This document shows, piece after piece, positions 50,476 through 60,048 of a DNA stretch of 64,000 nt. The translations under genes were made by a program, and so were the position numbers. The notes beneath the pieces were generated by a model. The model was given only the letters and a program-made list of their open reading frames with translations, did no database searches and had not been told where the DNA came from. Source of the DNA: Thermoflexus hugenholtzii JAD2 (lineage in GTDB: Bacteria; Chloroflexota; Anaerolineae; Thermoflexales; Thermoflexaceae); NCBI RefSeq assembly GCF_900187885.1, contig NZ_FYEK01000008.1, positions 1 to 64,000 of the forward strand. The letters run 5' to 3'. Each line of letters begins with the position of its first letter. The first letter of the stretch is position 1.

Positions 50476-51777
50476 TTAATCCATCGCCGGGGCCGGGACC
50501 TCCTCCAGGAAGAGCTCATCCGCGTCCTCATCGTAGGCGAAGAGCTCGGCGTAACGGCCCCAGTGGATGGCGATGTCCAGCTGACGCTCCGCCTCCTCCG
50601 GAGTGAAGTCCAGCTGGAGCTGCTCCCGGAAGTAGTCCGCGCTGACCCGTCCGTCGTCGTCGGCGTGAAGGGTCTCGTAAATCCAGCGGATGATGGGCAG
50701 GCGCAGGAGGCGGCCGGCAACGATCTCTTTGCGGGCCAGGATGCTGGCCTCGGCGAAGGCCTCCCCCAGGGGGGTGAGGGTGATGTCCCCCTCCGCCACC
50801 TTCACGAATCCCAGCAGCTCCGCCGCCTCCACGATGGTCAGCATGTCGTCCAGCTCGTAGCGCAGCTCCTCCGCCAGGCGATAGAGGTCCGCCCAGCCCC
50901 CTTCCTCCAGCAGCTTCTCCGTCAAGCCAGCCACCGCGTTGATGCGGGCCTCGGGCATCCGGTAGGCCCGGCCCGGCTCCCCCGGCCGCTTCCCGGGCAC
51001 CTGCTCCTCCGTCCGCCCGGCGATGGTGGCGTAGACCCGATCCACCATGGCCTGGAAATACGCATCCTTGCGGCGGCGGGGATGGGGCAGCCGGACCTCC
51101 AGCTCGGCGATGACCCGGCCCGGGTCCTTGTCCATCAGGATCAGGCGATCGGCCATCCACACCGCCTCTTCGATGTTATGGGTGACCAGCAGGATGGCCT
51201 GGATGGGCAGGCGCTTGGAAAGCCACAGCTCCATCAGCTCGCCCCGGAGCGCCTCCGCCGACAGCACGTCCAGGGCCGAGAAGGGCTCATCCATGCACAG
51301 GAGCTCCGGCTCCGCCGCCAGGGCCCGGGCGAACCCGACCTTCTGGCGCATCCCGCCCGAGAGCTCCCGGGGGTAGGCGTGCTCGAAGCCATCCAGACCG
51401 ACCATGTCGATCAGCTGCAGGGCCCGCTCCCGGCGCTGCGCGGGGGGAACCCCCCGGGCCTTCAAGGCCAGCTCCACGTTGCCCAGCACGGTGAGCCAGG
51501 GGTAGAGGGCGAAGGTCTGGAAGACGATGGTGGCATAGGGGTTGATGCCCCGCAGGGGCTGACCCCGGTAGCGGATCTCTCCCTCGCTGGGCTGGGCCAG
51601 GCCGGTGATCATCCGCAACAGCGTGGATTTGCCGCAGCCGGAGGGACCCAGGAGGGCCACGAACTCCCCAGGGCGGATCTCAAAAGAGACCCGCTCCACC
51701 GCCACCACCTGACGGGGCGGCCGCCCATAGATCTTGGAGACGTTCCGCACCTCTACCAGCGGTCCGGTCCCCCCCAT
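50476..51777 (-). CDS. NrtD/SsuB-like ABC ATPase with AAA-associated C-terminal domain
   Basis: A 433-residue protein. The N-terminal 250 residues are an ABC ATPase of the nitrate/sulfonate/taurine family (Walker A GPSGCGKST, signature LSGGMRQK, Walker B LLCMDEPFSALD, H-loop VTHNIEEAV). The last 170 residues are the helical AAA-associated domain found fused to such ATPases. Usually a permease lies next to it, but upstream are only a tRNA and non-coding DNA, so the ATPase is an orphan here. The substrate is unknown. It is convergent with tkt. Confidence 0.88.
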   Translation of the reverse strand: MGGTGPLVEVRNVSKIYGRPPRQVVAVERVSFEIRPGEFVALLGPSGCGKSTLLRMITGLAQPSEGEIRYRGQPLRGINPYATIVFQTFALYPWLTVLGNVELALKARGVPPAQRRERALQLIDMVGLDGFEHAYPRELSGGMRQKVGFARALAAEPELLCMDEPFSALDVLSAEALRGELMELWLSKRLPIQAILLVTHNIEEAVWMADRLILMDKDPGRVIAELEVRLPHPRRRKDAYFQAMVDRVYATIAGRTEEQVPGKRPGEPGRAYRMPEARINAVAGLTEKLLEEGGWADLYRLAEELRYELDDMLTIVEAAELLGFVKVAEGDITLTPLGEAFAEASILARKEIVAGRLLRLPIIRWIYETLHADDDGRVSADYFREQLQLDFTPEEAERQLDIAIHWGRYAELFAYDEDADELFLEEVPAPAMD

Positions 51778-51908
51778 CGCGCCCTCCGGAGGACGAAGTC
51801 AACAGCCTGCGCCCCGCCCATTATAGCGCAGCGAAGGCGGCTTCCCCGGATTTCCCATTTGAGTGGAGCGGAGAAAACCGGAGAGATCCGGATCGCTTCG
51901 CCCGGACC

Positions 51909-51937
51909 TTGCCATGGGGAAAGGATGGGGATATAAT
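51909..51937 (+). promoter_or_regulatory. tRNA-Pro promoter
   Basis: TTGCCA (51909-51914), 17 bases, TATAAT (51932-51937), with the tRNA starting 15 bases later. Confidence 0.8.
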
Positions 51938-51952
51938 CCCCTGGTGGAACGA

Positions 51953-52027
51953 CGGGGCGTGGCGCAGCCAGGTGAGCGCGCGTGGATCGGGACCACGAGG
52001 TCGGCGGTTCAAATCCGCCCGCCCCGA
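51953..52027 (+). tRNA. tRNA-Pro(CGG)
   Basis: A 75-nt cloverleaf. The acceptor is CGGGGCG/CGCCCCG, the anticodon stem CGTGG/CCACG has loop ATCGGGA (anticodon CGG), and the discriminator is A. CCA is not encoded. Confidence 0.96.
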
Positions 52028-52028
52028 C

Positions 52029-52064
52029 AAGGCCGGTGGAAGAGGTTCCTTCCGCCGGCCTTTT
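52029..52064 (+). terminator. terminator after tRNA-Pro
   Basis: A hairpin AAGGCCGG-GGAAG / CTTCC-CCGGCC followed by TTTT, one base after the tRNA. Confidence 0.8.
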
Positions 52065-52067
52065 GAA

Positions 52068-52328
52068 TTACCTCGGGGATCTCCGAGAGCGCTCCAGGGC
52101 CCGCAGGGCCAGCCAGGCTCCGATCAGGACCCCCAGGGCCAGATACAGCCAGGGGCTCTCCAGGAAGCGGGTCCATGACACCGTCGCGGCGGCCGGGGAA
52201 GGGGAAGGAGCCCCCACCGCCGGGATGAACACGTGATAGGGGGAAGGCGGGGGCGTAGGGGATAACCCCGTGGATCCCGCGATGCCACCGCTCAGGAGAT
52301 CGCTCAGCAGATGCGCCAGGACGGACAA
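52068..52328 (-). CDS. small C-terminal-anchored protein of unknown function
   Basis: About 86 residues, probably starting with TTG at 52328 (Shine-Dalgarno GGGAGGGCC). A Ser/Pro-rich middle is followed by a single membrane helix (YLALGVLIGAWLALRALE) and a basic tail. It lies 10 bp after the PRC-barrel gene, so co-transcription is likely. No domain is known. Confidence 0.5.
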   Translation of the reverse strand: MSVLAHLLSDLLSGGIAGSTGLSPTPPPSPYHVFIPAVGAPSPSPAAATVSWTRFLESPWLYLALGVLIGAWLALRALERSRRSPR

Positions 52329-52338
52329 GGGCCCTCCC

Positions 52339-52590
52339 TCAACGCCACACGAAGCGCGGCAGGCGCTCGATATCCTCCCGACGGACCCGCAAGCGGATCC
52401 CCTCGCCATCCACCTGCTCCACGTAGGCGATCGGAATGCTGATCTCCTGATAGAGGATCACCGGCTCCCGCCAGACCAGATGGGTGGGACGCCCGGACAC
52501 CGGGTCGACCAGCACCTCGGCCACCGTCCCCAGCACGCCGTCCGCACAGATCAAGGATTTCCCGGCGAGATCCTGCGTAGAGACCGTCAT
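52339..52590 (-). CDS. PRC-barrel/DUF2171-like small protein
   Basis: An 83-residue protein of beta strands with GKSLICADGVLGTVAEVLVDP and RPTHLVWREPVILYQE, followed by IPIAYVEQVDGEGIRLRV. This is the PRC-barrel pattern (DUF2171-like) found in RimM and photosynthetic reaction-centre H subunits. It starts at the Met of MTVSTQDLAG. A role in binding another protein or RNA is possible; nothing more can be said. Confidence 0.65.
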   Translation of the reverse strand: MTVSTQDLAGKSLICADGVLGTVAEVLVDPVSGRPTHLVWREPVILYQEISIPIAYVEQVDGEGIRLRVRREDIERLPRFVWR

Positions 52591-52854
52591 GGCGTTCAAC
52601 CTCCCAGGTCCGGCGCGCCCCCTGCGGCAGGGGGCGCGCCTCGGCTCTCCAGAGGCGCCAAGGCCATGGTAACACCACCCCCGGCTTCCCTCCGTGGCCG
52701 TTCGGTGAAGGTCCCGTGAGGCTTTCGTGAACATCACCCTCCCACCCTCCCCCATATCTGGCGGGTCTTACCAAGGCTTCCCCAAGATCTGGGAAGACGG
52801 ATCCACCGGTCTCCCCTTTCCCCCCTGCTTGGGCCTTTCCTGGCCTCCCGGGGG
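52591..52854. other. intergenic region with two CCCA-ATCTGG sites
   Basis: Upstream of the PRC-barrel gene. It contains CCCATATCTGGCGGG (52751-52765) and CCCAAGATCTGGG (52781-52793), related to the palindromes in the candidate origin at 54 kb. Confidence 0.6.
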
Positions 52855-53877
52855 TCAATACCCCCGGGCCTTGTCGACCCGATTGAGCAGGGGCTCGCCG
52901 CGCATGTAGCTGGCGAGGTTCTCCTCGAAGATCTGCGCGGCCCGGGTGTCGTAGTGGGGGGTGAAGCCGGCCACGTGCGGGCTGATCAGCACGTTGGGCA
53001 ACCGCCAGAGGGGATGCTCCGGCGGCAGTGGCTCCTGCTCGAAGACATCGAGGGCCGCCCCGCCGATCCACCCTTCCTGCAGCGCCCGGATCAGCGCGGG
53101 CTCCTCGCACACGGATCCGCGGGCGATGTTGATCAGGAAGGCGTCCCGCTTCATCGCCCGGAAGGCCGCCTCATCGAACATCCCGCGCGTCTCCGGCGTC
53201 AGCGGGACGGCGATGACCACGATGTCGCTTTCGGCGAGCATCTCGTGCAGCTGCGCCGGCGTGTAGAAACGATCCGGCAGCGTCCCCTCCGGGTCCCCTG
53301 TGCCGGGGAAGACGAAGCCACGATCCCGACGGTCCTCCCCGCGCTGCATGGCCAGCACCCGCATCCCGAAGGCCTTGGCCAGGCGGGCGACCTGCCGGCC
53401 GATGCTGCCGTAACCCACGATGCCGATGGTCTTCCCCCACAGCTCCTCCGGCACGAAGAGCGCCCATCGCTCCCGATCCGGCGGCCACTGGCCCCGGGCT
53501 TGCCACTCCAGCATGCGAGGGAGACGGTGGAACCAGGCCAGGGCCATGGCGAACACGTATTCCGCGATGTTGATCGCGTGCACGCCGCTGGCCGTGGTGA
53601 ACTCCACCGGGCTGCGAAACAGGGGATGCTCTAGCACATGATCAGCCCCGGCGGAGTGCAGCTGCACCCAGCGCAGGCGTGGCACCCACTCGGGAGGCGG
53701 CAGGGTGTTGAAGGTGTAAAGGATCTCGACCTCCCGCCATACCTCCAGCGGGATCTTCTCCGCATGGCGTGTGGGGTGAAGCTCGAAGCGCAACGCCGGC
53801 CAGCGGGCCTGCCAGCGAGCCACCCACCCCGGATCGAACCGAGCGGTGATCAGCACCCGTCGGGTCTCGTTGCTCAT
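52855..53877 (-). CDS. D-isomer specific 2-hydroxyacid dehydrogenase
   Basis: A 340-residue NAD(P)-dependent dehydrogenase. The Rossmann motif is IGIVGYGSIGRQVA (about 150-163), the catalytic Arg is in NIARGSVCEEPALIRAL, the Glu in DVFEQEPLPPEHPLW, and the His in ISPHVAGFTPHY. It reduces 2-keto acids or oxidises D-2-hydroxyacids; the substrate is uncertain. The start at 53877 has GGAGGGAGAG upstream. Its upstream side faces the candidate origin. Confidence 0.9.
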   Translation of the reverse strand: MSNETRRVLITARFDPGWVARWQARWPALRFELHPTRHAEKIPLEVWREVEILYTFNTLPPPEWVPRLRWVQLHSAGADHVLEHPLFRSPVEFTTASGVHAINIAEYVFAMALAWFHRLPRMLEWQARGQWPPDRERWALFVPEELWGKTIGIVGYGSIGRQVARLAKAFGMRVLAMQRGEDRRDRGFVFPGTGDPEGTLPDRFYTPAQLHEMLAESDIVVIAVPLTPETRGMFDEAAFRAMKRDAFLINIARGSVCEEPALIRALQEGWIGGAALDVFEQEPLPPEHPLWRLPNVLISPHVAGFTPHYDTRAAQIFEENLASYMRGEPLLNRVDKARGY

Positions 53878-53939
53878 CTGTCTCTCCCTCCATGCGGAAA
53901 GATCCACCTGTGCGAGCATGATGCCCCCAACCCGTCTTG

Positions 53940-54425
53940 GCCGGAAATTCGCAACCTCATTTATGAAGATTCCGTCGCCGTCGTAGGGACTGTGGATTGT
54001 GGAGATCTCAAGGGCTCCCGTCCGAGCCCTCGTATATCTGCGGGCGAGGGTCCCTCTCCCAACCAGATCTGGGAGGACCCACCCTCTGGGGCGTGGAGAG
54101 GGGGTGTGGAAAACCCTTTAATAAAGGCGCGTGTGGAAAACTCATGGAAATTGTGGAAAACCGAACAGCCCCCATATATGGGGGATCCTCCGATGCGGAT
54201 CGCCAGCGCGCTGTGGATGTTGGGGAAAAAGGATGGCTTCTGGGGAGAAGTTATCCCCAGCATGACCTTCTTTTCCACAGGTTTCACGCCGGTTTTCCCC
54301 AGCCGCCGCCTTCCTCAGCCCCATCAGCCGCCCCGAGATCCTGGGGTTTCGAAAAGGTCTTCTCCCATATCTGGGGGATGGGCCGGGAGTTTTCCACAAT
54401 CCGTGGAAAACTCCCGGCTGCGGTT
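53940..54425. other. oriC: candidate chromosomal replication origin (oriC)
   Basis: A non-coding stretch of about 485 bp with a dense cluster of DnaA-box-like nonamers. TGTGGAAAA occurs at 54105, 54132 and 54152 and TTTTCCACA at 54271 and 54390. Variants are TGTGGATTG (53991), TGTGGATGT (54212), TTATCCCCA (54251) and CGTGGAAAA (54402). An AT-richer piece lies near 53945-53975 and 54115-54160. Palindromes such as CCCCCATATATGGGGG (54169-54184) are interspersed. DnaA itself is not encoded in the window, so this is inferred from box clustering and the parS site 12 kb away. Confidence 0.75.
54031..54377. repeat. CCCATATCTGGG-like palindromes in the origin candidate
   Basis: Four related sites: CGTATATCTGCGGG (54031-54044), CCAGATCTGG (54063-54072), CCCCCATATATGGGGG (54169-54184), CCCATATCTGGGGG (54364-54377). 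Two more are at 52751 and 52781. Confidence 0.65.
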
Positions 54426-54440
54426 TCACGCGCCTCGGGT

Positions 54441-55811
54441 TCAGGCGGGGACCCGGGGGAGGTCGGCGAGGGCTCGGAGGACCTCCTCGGCGGGGTATTC
54501 GTAATCCGGCAGCTCCCCGCGCAGGTATTGATCGTAGGCGGCCAGGTCGAAGTGGCCGTGGCCGCTGAGGTTGAACAGGATCACCCGCGGGCGTCCTTCC
54601 TCCTTGGCGCGCAACGCCTCGTCGATGGCCGCGCGGATGGCGTGGGCCGACTCCGGGGCCGGGAGGATCCCCTCGGCCTGGGCGAACCGGACAGCGGCCT
54701 CGAAGACTTTCGTTTGCGGGTAGGCGACGGCCTCCAGGTAGCCCTTCTCATAGAGGGCGCACAGGATGGGCGCCATCCCGTGGTAGCGCAGCCCGCCAGC
54801 GTGGATGGGAGCAGGGGTGAAGGTGTGGCCCAGGGTATACATCTTGAGGAGCGGGGTGGTCCGCACCGTGTCCCCGTAGTCGTAGGCGTAAACCCCTTTG
54901 GTGAAGCTGGGGGCGGCGGTGGACTCCACCGCAACGAAGCGGATCGGCCGCCCCTCGACGATCCGATCTCGCATGAAAGGCAGCGCCAGCCCGGCGAAGT
55001 TGCTGCCCCCACCCACGCAGCCGATGACCACGTCAGGGTATTCCCCAGCCATCTCCATCTGCTTTTTCGCCTCCAGACCGATCACGGTCTGGTGGAGCAG
55101 CACGTGGTTGAGGACGCTCCCCAGGCTGTATTTCAGGCGCCCGCCGCTGGTGGCCGCCGCCTCCACCGCCTCGCTGATGGCGATCCCCAGGGAGCCCGGG
55201 GAGTCCGGGTTCTCTGCCAGCACCTTGCGTCCTGCATCGGTCTCCGGGCTGGGGCTGGGGATCACCCGCGCCCCGAAGGTCTCCATCAGGATGCGCCGGT
55301 AGGGCTTCTGGTGGTAGCTGATCTTGACCATGAAGACGGTGCACTCCAGGTCGAAGAACCGGCAGGCCATGGCCAGGGCGCTGCCCCACTGCCCTGCTCC
55401 GGTTTCCGTGGTCAGTCCCCGCACTCCCTCTTGCTTGTTGTAGAAAGCCTGGGCTAGGGCGGTGTTGAGCTTGTGGCTGCCTGCCGGGCTCACCCCCTCA
55501 TACTTGTAGTAGATGTGCGCGGGGGTATCCAGCATCCGCTCCAGCCGGCGGGCGCGGATCAGCGGGGTGGGCCGGTAGAGGCGGTAGATCTCCCGCACCG
55601 GCTCCGGGATCTCGATCTCCCGCTCCCGGCTGACCTCCTGCTGGATCAACGCCATAGGGAAAAGCGGGGCCAGATCCTCCGGGCCGATGGGGCGGCCGGT
55701 GGCCGGGTGCAGCACCGGCGGCAGCTCGAAGGGAAGATCTGCCAGGATGTTGTAATACGCCCGAGGGATGTCCTCTTCGGAGAGCAGGAAACGCGTTCGC
55801 TCGTTCTTCAT
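54441..55811 (-). CDS. trpB2: tryptophan synthase beta chain, TrpB2 type
   Basis: A 456-residue PLP enzyme. It has the PLP-Lys context [10 protein letters not shown] (about 110-119), TETGAGQWG, and the phosphate-binding GGGSNFAG. The length and N-terminal extension place it with TrpB2 (about 450 residues, not needing TrpA) rather than TrpB1 (about 400). It joins indole and serine to tryptophan. It lies 61 bp after trpS in one transcript, so tryptophan making and charging are under one T-box. The start has GGAGGTG. Confidence 0.93.
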   Translation of the reverse strand: MKNERTRFLLSEEDIPRAYYNILADLPFELPPVLHPATGRPIGPEDLAPLFPMALIQQEVSREREIEIPEPVREIYRLYRPTPLIRARRLERMLDTPAHIYYKYEGVSPAGSHKLNTALAQAFYNKQEGVRGLTTETGAGQWGSALAMACRFFDLECTVFMVKISYHQKPYRRILMETFGARVIPSPSPETDAGRKVLAENPDSPGSLGIAISEAVEAAATSGGRLKYSLGSVLNHVLLHQTVIGLEAKKQMEMAGEYPDVVIGCVGGGSNFAGLALPFMRDRIVEGRPIRFVAVESTAAPSFTKGVYAYDYGDTVRTTPLLKMYTLGHTFTPAPIHAGGLRYHGMAPILCALYEKGYLEAVAYPQTKVFEAAVRFAQAEGILPAPESAHAIRAAIDEALRAKEEGRPRVILFNLSGHGHFDLAAYDQYLRGELPDYEYPAEEVLRALADLPRVPA

Positions 55812-55872
55812 GGAGCACCTCCACCATGGTTTTTCGGAAAGAGGGGCGAGGCCGAGCCCCGCCCCCCGCGGT

Positions 55873-56913
55873 TTACGGCAGCTGGGCTTTCAGCTCGGCC
55901 AGGCGACGGGCGCTCAGGCCCATCGCCTCCCGGGCCTCCGCCAGGGTGGCCTGGGAGATGGGGCGGACCTTCGCTGCGCCGGCGGCCAGGATCTCGTCGA
56001 TAAGCTGAGGCCGCGCGGCATAATACGCCCGCCGCTCGCGGATGGGCGCAAGGAACCGTTCGAGGGCGGCGATCAGCCGGCGCTTGACCTCCACATCGCC
56101 CACCTTTCCCTGGCGATAGCGCGCCTTGAGCTCCTCCACCTCGGCTTTGTCGTCGTTGAAGGCCTCGTGGTAGCGGAACACCACGTTGTGCGGTGCATCG
56201 GGGTCCGCCGGGATATCCGGCCGGATGCGGGTCGGGTCGGTGAACATCTGCATGACCTTGCGGGCGACCTCCTCAGGGGGATCGCTGAGGAAGATGGCGT
56301 TGCCCAGGGATTTGCTCATCTTGGCCCGGCCGTCGATCCCCGGAAGGGTGGGCACGTCCCCGATCAGGGCCTCGGGCTCCGGGAAGACCTCCCCGTAGAG
56401 GCTGTTGAAGCGGCGGGCGATCTCCCGGCACAGCTCCACGTGGGATTCCTGGTCTTTCCCTACCGGGACGATCTCCGCCTTCACGTGGAGGATGTCCGCC
56501 GCCTGGAGGATGGGGTAAAGCATCAGACCCATCGAGGGGTTCTCGATCTTCTGGTCCCGGATCATGTCCTTCAGGGTGGGGATGCGCTCCACACGAGGCA
56601 GGGTGACCAGCATGGAGAAGAGCAAGGTGAGCTCGCAAACCTCGGGGACGTCGGACTGCAAATAGATGGTGGTCTTCTCGGGGTCGATGCCCACGGCCAG
56701 GTAATCCAGCACGATCTCCCGGATGTATTCCCGGGAGGCCAGGATGTCCGCCTTCTCGGGTCGGGTGGTGAGCGCGTGATAATCGGCAATGAGGAGGAAG
56801 ACCTCATACTGGTCCTGCAGCCGGACCCGGTTGGCCAGGGTTCCCACGTAGTGGCCCAGATGGAGCGGCCCGGTGGGCCGATCGCCGGTCAGCACGCGTT
56901 TTTTGTTCCCCAT
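55873..56913 (-). CDS. trpS: tryptophanyl-tRNA synthetase
   Basis: A 346-residue class Ic synthetase. The HIGH-type motif is [11 protein letters not shown] (about 14-24), the KMSKS is [10 protein letters not shown] (about 195), and the Trp-binding region is [11 protein letters not shown]. The start at 56913 is preceded by GGAGGTTGCG; the open frame upstream covers the T-box terminator and is not coding. It is preceded by the Trp T-box and followed by trpB2. Confidence 0.96.
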   Translation of the reverse strand: MGNKKRVLTGDRPTGPLHLGHYVGTLANRVRLQDQYEVFLLIADYHALTTRPEKADILASREYIREIVLDYLAVGIDPEKTTIYLQSDVPEVCELTLLFSMLVTLPRVERIPTLKDMIRDQKIENPSMGLMLYPILQAADILHVKAEIVPVGKDQESHVELCREIARRFNSLYGEVFPEPEALIGDVPTLPGIDGRAKMSKSLGNAIFLSDPPEEVARKVMQMFTDPTRIRPDIPADPDAPHNVVFRYHEAFNDDKAEVEELKARYRQGKVGDVEVKRRLIAALERFLAPIRERRAYYAARPQLIDEILAAGAAKVRPISQATLAEAREAMGLSARRLAELKAQLP

Positions 56914-56960
56914 CGCAACCTCCTCGTGTCCTGGAGAATGCAGAGCCCCAATCACCTCCG

Positions 56961-57320
56961 GAAAAACGACAGGGCCCGTCCCCTGAAGGGACGGGCCCTG
57001 TGTGACCCGCGGTGCCACCCTTCTTGGGCTTGGCCTCTCCGGGGGAGAAGCCAGCCCCCCTCCTTCGCGCAGGCGCCGCCCGATTGGGATCGCCGGGCGA
57101 GGCCCTCAGCCGATAACGGTGGCGTCTCCGGCCGCGCCTACTGCGGAGGAACCCTCCGGTTCGGGCGGCTGCTCCGGGGCCCATTCAGGATCCGGATCCG
57201 CATCGGGCTCCCACCTGAACCCCGACTCTCTGGGCGGTGCCGGATCCCTACTCTTCCCCTTCATCGCATTTATGGCTCTCCGTTGGAAGGCGATACGGCC
57301 TGGAGGCCTTCCTTTGATTT
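56961..57320 (-). promoter_or_regulatory. T-box leader (Trp type) of trpS-trpB2
   Basis: A minus-strand leader with stem I AGTA loop-E sequence and, opposite it, CTGAATGGGCC with TGG as the tryptophan specifier (57180-57182). The T-box is AAGGGTGGCACCGCGG (57010-57025). A near-perfect terminator hairpin with 14-bp arms and a TTTTT tract follows (56962-57001). Confidence 0.93.
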
Positions 57321-57326
57321 TTTCTC

Positions 57327-57355
57327 ACTTTAGCATCTGCAGCCGGATTTGTCAA
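57327..57355 (-). promoter_or_regulatory. promoter of trpS-trpB2
   Basis: TTGACA (57350-57355, minus), 17 bases, TAAAGT (57327-57332). Confidence 0.85.
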
Positions 57356-57571
57356 ATCCCGCCCCAGGCTCAGGGGGCGTGCGGTCGGTCGCCCTGCTGC
57401 GCGCTTGGAAAGATCCGGTGAGCAGGCACTTCGATTCCCCTGGTGGGGGATTCGGACTTGCCTTGGACGAGGGACGGAGGGCGAGGCGTCGCGGAACGAT
57501 CGCGCGAAGTCCGGTCGTCAGACGACAAAGGAGACCATGTGGGGCGGCCGTTCCATCCGTGGGAAGGATTT

Positions 57572-57600
57572 TTGACAGCGTGGCCGTCCTCGGTTATAAC
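57572..57600 (+). promoter_or_regulatory. rRNA promoter P1
   Basis: TTGACA (57572-57577), 17 bases, TATAAC (57595-57600). Confidence 0.85.
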
Positions 57601-57676
57601 ATAGGACTGGAAGAAGGCCGGCGGGCCATCGCCCCTGGTGGGGGCAGACTCCCGGCAGGGCGCGGAGTGATGGGCC

Positions 57677-57705
57677 TTGACAAACGCCCGCGCCTGTGCT
57701 ATAAA
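57677..57705 (+). promoter_or_regulatory. rRNA promoter P2
   Basis: TTGACA (57677-57682), 17 bases, TATAAA (57700-57705). It lies about 105 bp after P1, in tandem as is usual for rRNA units. Confidence 0.88.
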
Positions 57706-57781
57706 ATAAGATGCGCTGGAGGCCCTGATGCCCTGCGAGGTTGCCTGAGGGGTAAGGGTCTCCGAAGTGGTGGGGCGGCAC

Positions 57782-57807
57782 CTTAACAACTGAATTGTGG
57801 TAGGAAG
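57782..57807. repeat. 16S processing-stem, 5' arm
   Basis: A 26-nt arm (from CTTAACAACTGAATTG on) perfectly complementary to 59567-59592. Together they enclose only the 16S rRNA, as RNase III processing stems do. Confidence 0.92.
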
Positions 57808-57883
57808 CGTCCGGGGACGTCCGGCGGAAGTCTTGCGGTCGGATCTTACACCCCGGGAGGTCAACCTCCTGGGGATGCATGAG

Positions 57884-59455
<1,572 letters not shown>

Positions 59456-59566
59456 AGGGAGTGCCGGTCGGGGGGCGATATCCCGGCGTGAGCCGGATGC
59501 CCTTCGACCCACCCCAAGGTGGTCCGTCAGGGGTTCCCCCTGGCGTCCCAACGCCGGATACCCGGC

Positions 59567-59592
59567 CTTCCTACCACAATTCAGTTGTTAAG
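59567..59592. repeat. 16S processing-stem, 3' arm
   Basis: The complementary partner of 57782-57807. The 5S begins only 20 bases later. Confidence 0.92.
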
Positions 59593-59611
59593 ATGCCGGA
59601 ACATCCCCATT

Positions 59612-59731
59612 CCCCTGGTGACTGGAGCGGCGGGGAAACACCCGGTCCCATCCCGAACCCGGAAGTTAAGCCCGCCAGCGCCGATGGTACTGGGGGGGCG
59701 ACCCCCTGGGAGAGTAGGCCGTTGCCAGGGG
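59612..59731 (+). rRNA. rrf: 5S ribosomal RNA
   Basis: A 120-nt 5S with closed terminal helix CCCCTGGTGAC/GTTGCCAGGGG, loop CCCATCCCGAACCCGGAAGTTAAG (partly), and the GGGAGAGTAG segment. It follows the 16S by about 155 bp without an intervening 23S. Confidence 0.96.
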
Positions 59732-59742
59732 AATGGGCGCGC

Positions 59743-59814
59743 CGCGGGGTGGAGCAGCGGTAGCTCGCCAGGCTCATAACCTGGAGGTCGCGGGTTCGAA
59801 TCCCGCCCCCGCAA
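59743..59814 (+). tRNA. initiator tRNA-fMet(CAT)
   Basis: A 72-nt cloverleaf with anticodon CAT. The initiator traits are a C1-A72 mismatch (CGCGGGG/CCCCGCA) and A11-U24 in the D stem (GAGC/GCTC). The anticodon stem is CCAGG/CCTGG, so it has two rather than three consecutive G-C pairs next to the loop. CCA is not encoded. It lies 11 bp after the 5S and is probably co-transcribed. Confidence 0.95.
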
Positions 59815-59863
59815 CTGGAAGGTTCGGGATCCGCCAGATCCTCCTCCTGCACCCCTGTGGGAA

Positions 59864-59905
59864 GGGCGGACGGTGAAACGACCGCTCGCCCATTTTCTCT
59901 TCTTT
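59864..59905 (+). terminator. terminator of the rRNA unit
   Basis: A hairpin with GGGCG and ACGG arms (GGGCGGACGGT/CGACCGCTCGCCC) followed by a T-rich tract. Confidence 0.6.
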
Positions 59906-60048
59906 GATTTCTTCCCAAAACGCGGTCCCAGCCTGACCACAGACGCAGGCGTGTCACGCCGGATGCGGGTTCCATAGGATACGGATCGATAAGGTGCTTC
60001 ACGGTTTCCCGGCGCGGATTCTCTCTGAAGCGCCGGAAGGAGGTCACA

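Noticed and set aside
54280-54430. Two partial parS-like sequences (GTTTCACGCC, GTTTCACGCG) in the origin candidate
   Set aside because: Only the left half matches; the right half of the palindrome is missing.
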